Positions 61,671-64,000 of a DNA stretch of 64,000 bases are shown here, one piece after another. Position 1 is the first letter of the stretch, and each line of letters begins with the position of its first letter. Source of the stretch: Pseudomonas iranensis (lineage in GTDB: Bacteria > Pseudomonadota > Gammaproteobacteria > Pseudomonadales > Pseudomonadaceae); contig NZ_CP077092.1 in NCBI RefSeq assembly GCF_014268585.2, positions 930,001-994,000 on the forward strand, given 5' to 3'. The translations under genes and the position numbers were made by a program. The notes beneath the pieces were generated by a model, which did no database searches, was not told the origin of the DNA, and was given only the letters and a program-made list of their open reading frames with translations.

Positions 61671-61802
61671 TCAATGGACACGCCTGACCGCGCCACAGTT
61701 GCAGCGCTTGGCGAAAACAGGCTTTGACCCCGGAGCATACTCCAGGCCTTGCCGTGCTTGCTTGCTGAATTGCTCAAGATAGTTTTGCTCGGAAATAGGC
61801 AT
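61671..61802 (-). CDS. Possible 43-aa peptide upstream of the SDR gene
   Basis: ATG 61802 with AGGA about 9 bp upstream opens a frame of 43 codons (MPISEQNYLEQFSKQARQGL at the start, then EYAPGSKPVFAKRCNCGAV). It ends at TGA 61671, 32 bp before the SDR start. Low GC at third positions argues against strong coding selection; the placement and RBS argue for it. I do not recognise the product. The same DNA also resembles a MerR-type operator, described in the findings. Confidence 0.3.
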   Translation of the reverse strand: MPISEQNYLEQFSKQARQGLEYAPGSKPVFAKRCNCGAVRRVH

Positions 61803-61835
61803 GGGTCACAGTCCTGATGTTGCCTTTTTGGGCCT

Positions 61836-61928
61836 CATCGCTGGCAAGCCAGCTCCCACAGGGTTAGCGCTGATCACAAATGTTGTAGATGACCCGGACC
61901 TTGTGGGAGCTGGCTTGCCAGCGATGGG
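61836..61928. repeat. REP pair, GCTGG/CCAGC stem type
   Basis: TCGCTGGCAAGCCAGCTCCC and GGGAGCTGGCTTGCCAGCGA face each other. The stem type is the one used by units 2, 4 and 5 of the array at 30143-30475. It lies at the end of the permease operon. Confidence 0.9.
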
Positions 61929-61946
61929 GACATTGAGGTCAATGCA

Positions 61947-62873
61947 TCAATGTCCCGATTGCCACGGCTGCCCCAACGAAACCGGCGCATACAACCGAGT
62001 GCGCACGGCATCGCGGGACAGCAGCACCAGCACCAAAATCGTCGCCACATACGGCAGCATCGCCAGCAGGCTCGAAGGAATCGCCAGTCCCAATCCCTGT
62101 GCCACCAAGTGCAGGATGCTGGCGAGGCCGAACAGATACGCCCCAAGCAACAACCGCCACACCCGCCAACTGGCAAACACCACCAGCGCCAGGGCAATCC
62201 AGCCGCGCCCGGCGGTCATGTTTTCCGCCCACATCGGCGTGTAGGCCAGCGACAGATACGCCCCGGCCAGTCCGGCCATTGCTCCGCCGAACAACACCGC
62301 CAAGGTGCGTACGGTCAGCACCGGCAAGCCCATGGCGCTGGCCGCATCCGGGTTTTCACCGACCGCTTGAATGATCAGGCCGACACGACTTTTGATGATC
62401 ACCCACGCCACCAGCGCAAACAGGGCGAACGACAGATACACCAGCAGATCCTGGGCAAACAGCATCCGCCCGATCAGCGGGATCTCACTCAGATACGGAG
62501 TCGCCAGAGGCTCGAAACCTGCCAGCGGCTTACCCACCCAGGCCGCGCCGACAAATGTCGACAGGCCCACGCCGAAGATCGTCAGGGCCAAACCGGTGGC
62601 CACCTGATTGGCGTTGAACACCAGCGCGACCAGGGCGAACAGTGACGACAACAACATCCCGGCCAGCATCGCCAGCAGCACACCCAGCCACAGGTTGCCG
62701 CTGTTCAGCGCGACGATAAAACCGATCACCGCACCGAACAGCATCATGCCTTCCTGGCCGAGGTTGAGGACGCCGCTTTTCTCGCAGATCAACTCACCCA
62801 ATGCCACCAGCAGCAGCGGCGTGCCGCAGCGGACCATCGCGTAGAAAATATTGCTCAACAGATCGATATCCAT
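61947..62873 (-). CDS. ABC transporter permease, BMP/nucleoside type (second)
   Basis: 308 residues from ATG 62873, which shares one base with the upstream stop (TGATG); GTG 62876 would be the alternative. About nine hydrophobic helices. The LICEKSGVLNLGQEGMMLFGAV segment is characteristic of BPD_transp_2 permeases of the RbsC/BmpD (YufQ-like) kind. It pairs with the permease immediately upstream to import purines bound by a BMP-type protein. Confidence 0.92.
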   Translation of the reverse strand: MDIDLLSNIFYAMVRCGTPLLLVALGELICEKSGVLNLGQEGMMLFGAVIGFIVALNSGNLWLGVLLAMLAGMLLSSLFALVALVFNANQVATGLALTIFGVGLSTFVGAAWVGKPLAGFEPLATPYLSEIPLIGRMLFAQDLLVYLSFALFALVAWVIIKSRVGLIIQAVGENPDAASAMGLPVLTVRTLAVLFGGAMAGLAGAYLSLAYTPMWAENMTAGRGWIALALVVFASWRVWRLLLGAYLFGLASILHLVAQGLGLAIPSSLLAMLPYVATILVLVLLSRDAVRTRLYAPVSLGQPWQSGH

Positions 62874-63979
62874 CACAGCGCTCCGGCGGTTACGACAGGG
62901 GGCGAGGCGCGCCGGGTCCAGCGCAGTTTCAGGCGTGGCCGATAGACAATCAGCACGTCACAGGCGAGCAGGAAAAACAGCATCATGCCCTGGAACAATT
63001 GGGTGATCGCTTGCGGCAGATTGAGCGACATCTGCGCGCTCTCGCCGCCGATGTACAGCAGCGCCATCAGCAGACTGGAGAACAGAATGCCAAGCGGATT
63101 CAGCCGTCCGAGGAACGCCACGGTGATCGCTGCGTAGCCATAGCCCGGCGACACTTGGGGCACCAATTGGCCGATCGGCCCGGTCACTTCGCAGACCCCG
63201 GCGAGCCCGGCCAGACCACCGCTGATCAACAGCGCCAGCCAGATCAGGCGCTTCTCGCGAAAGCCGACGAAACCTGCCGCACGCTTGTCCAGCCCGAGCA
63301 CTTTGATCTGGAAGCCGATGAAGCTTTTCTGCAACAACACCCACACCGCAACCAGCGCGAGCAGGGCGAAATACACGCCGGCATGCACGCGGCCGTCCTC
63401 CAGCAGCAGCGGCAAACGACTGGCGTCGCCGAACATGGCCGACTCGGGGAAATTGAAGCCCGCCGGATCCTTCAACGGCCCGTGCACGCAGAACAGCAGC
63501 AGGTTCAGCGCGATGTAATTGAGCATGATGCTGGTAAGGATTTCGTTGGCGTTGAAGCGCGTGCGCAGCCATGCGGTGAGTCCGGCCCATGCGGCGCCCG
63601 CCAGCGTCCCGGTCAGCAGAATCAGCACCAGCGCCCAGCGACTTTGCATACCAATAATGTTCACCGCCAGAGCACTGCCGGCCAGGGCGCCAAGTAGAAG
63701 TTGGCCTTCGGCGCCGATATTCCAGATTCGCGCCTGATAGGCCACGGCCAGGCCGAGTGCGCAGAGCAGAATCGGCAGCGCCTTGACCAGCAATTCAGAT
63801 ACGCCATACAGATCGCTGACCGGTGCGATCAGCAGCGTGTGCAAGGTTTGCAGTGGGTCGTGGCCCAGTGCGATGAACAACAGCGAGCCGCAGCCGAGGG
63901 TCAGCGCCGCCGCCAATAACGGCGAGCACCACAGCATCAGGCGCGATTGCTGGCCACGGGGTTCGAGGAAAAGCAGCAT
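62873..63979 (-). CDS. ABC transporter permease, BMP/nucleoside type (first)
   Basis: 368 residues from ATG 63979. BPD_transp_2 family with YQARIWNIGAEGQLLLGAL and FNANEILTSIMLNYIALNLL, matching YufP-like permeases. Ten or so hydrophobic helices. It overlaps the second permease by one base. Upstream on the minus strand a TAA lies at 63992-63994, probably the end of the partner ATPase gene outside the window; only a few bases are visible, so I do not annotate that gene. Confidence 0.92.
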   Translation of the reverse strand: MLLFLEPRGQQSRLMLWCSPLLAAALTLGCGSLLFIALGHDPLQTLHTLLIAPVSDLYGVSELLVKALPILLCALGLAVAYQARIWNIGAEGQLLLGALAGSALAVNIIGMQSRWALVLILLTGTLAGAAWAGLTAWLRTRFNANEILTSIMLNYIALNLLLFCVHGPLKDPAGFNFPESAMFGDASRLPLLLEDGRVHAGVYFALLALVAVWVLLQKSFIGFQIKVLGLDKRAAGFVGFREKRLIWLALLISGGLAGLAGVCEVTGPIGQLVPQVSPGYGYAAITVAFLGRLNPLGILFSSLLMALLYIGGESAQMSLNLPQAITQLFQGMMLFFLLACDVLIVYRPRLKLRWTRRASPPVVTAGAL

Positions 63980-64000
63980 GTTGAAACTCCGTTAAACCGA

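Noticed and set aside
63980..64000. C-terminus of the ABC transporter ATPase
   Set aside because: A TAA on the minus strand at 63992-63994 is consistent with it, but only two codons are visible, too little to annotate.

Overview
The window is GC-rich, densely coded chromosomal DNA from a fluorescent Pseudomonas, most likely of the P. fluorescens group. The evidence is gene content and order: a complete tad/rcp/flp pilus locus ordered as in P. aeruginosa PA4293-PA4306 (apart from local inserts), a purine-catabolism cluster resembling PA0142-PA0148, a copA-cueR/copZ copper module, and very many Pseudomonas-type REP palindromes between genes. No rRNA, tRNA, prophage or CRISPR was seen. The only mobile elements are two complete insertion sequences.

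Layout. 1-12.8 kb: a diguanylate cyclase cut by the left edge, a DUF2333 protein, a NUDIX hydrolase, a SUI1 factor, arginine decarboxylase speA, an orphan type VI vgrG plus DUF4123 adaptor without a visible effector, a MATE exporter, a MazG-like enzyme, cmoM, and two tandem DUF4136 lipoproteins. 13-29.7 kb: the Flp pilus locus, with tadG, the PprA/PprB two-component system, a TadE/F pseudopilin, the FppA prepilin peptidase, then the translationally coupled rcpC-rcpA-tadZ-tadABCD series with a DUF3613 gene, and divergent flp followed by a single-domain response regulator. A ~350-bp direct repeat and a DUF6124 gene lie on each side of the tadD-flp block.

31-38.8 kb: a two-partner-secretion-like pair (glycine-rich lipoprotein cargo plus FhaC/ShlB-type transporter) and a fatty-acid set (thiolase, FabG-like reductase, MaoC hydratase). 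38.8-42.9 kb: an IS3-family and an IS481-family element, each inserted in a copy of the same extragenic palindrome family, on either side of a RIO kinase. 43-54.5 kb: transporters, the copper module, an oxidoreductase/monooxygenase pair with a divergent LysR regulator, and an ArsR/MFS pair. 54.6-64 kb: purine salvage and catabolism (adenine/adenosine deaminase, 2-OG oxygenase, BMP-family binding protein, 8-oxoguanine deaminase, two BMP-type ABC permeases), a ChaA-type antiporter and an SDR.

The most notable observation is the pair of 5' leaders of the two DUF6124 genes (20557-20793 on + and 31094-30874 on -). Although they differ in sequence, both fold by eye into the same series of helices with compensatory changes. 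Each has two 4-bp hairpins with identical 8-nt loops and, between them, a 7-nt segment complementary to both loops. The 7-nt code differs between the copies, but self-complementarity is kept within each. This looks like a cis-acting structured RNA with mutually exclusive pairings and a copy-specific code, and I do not recognise it as a named family.
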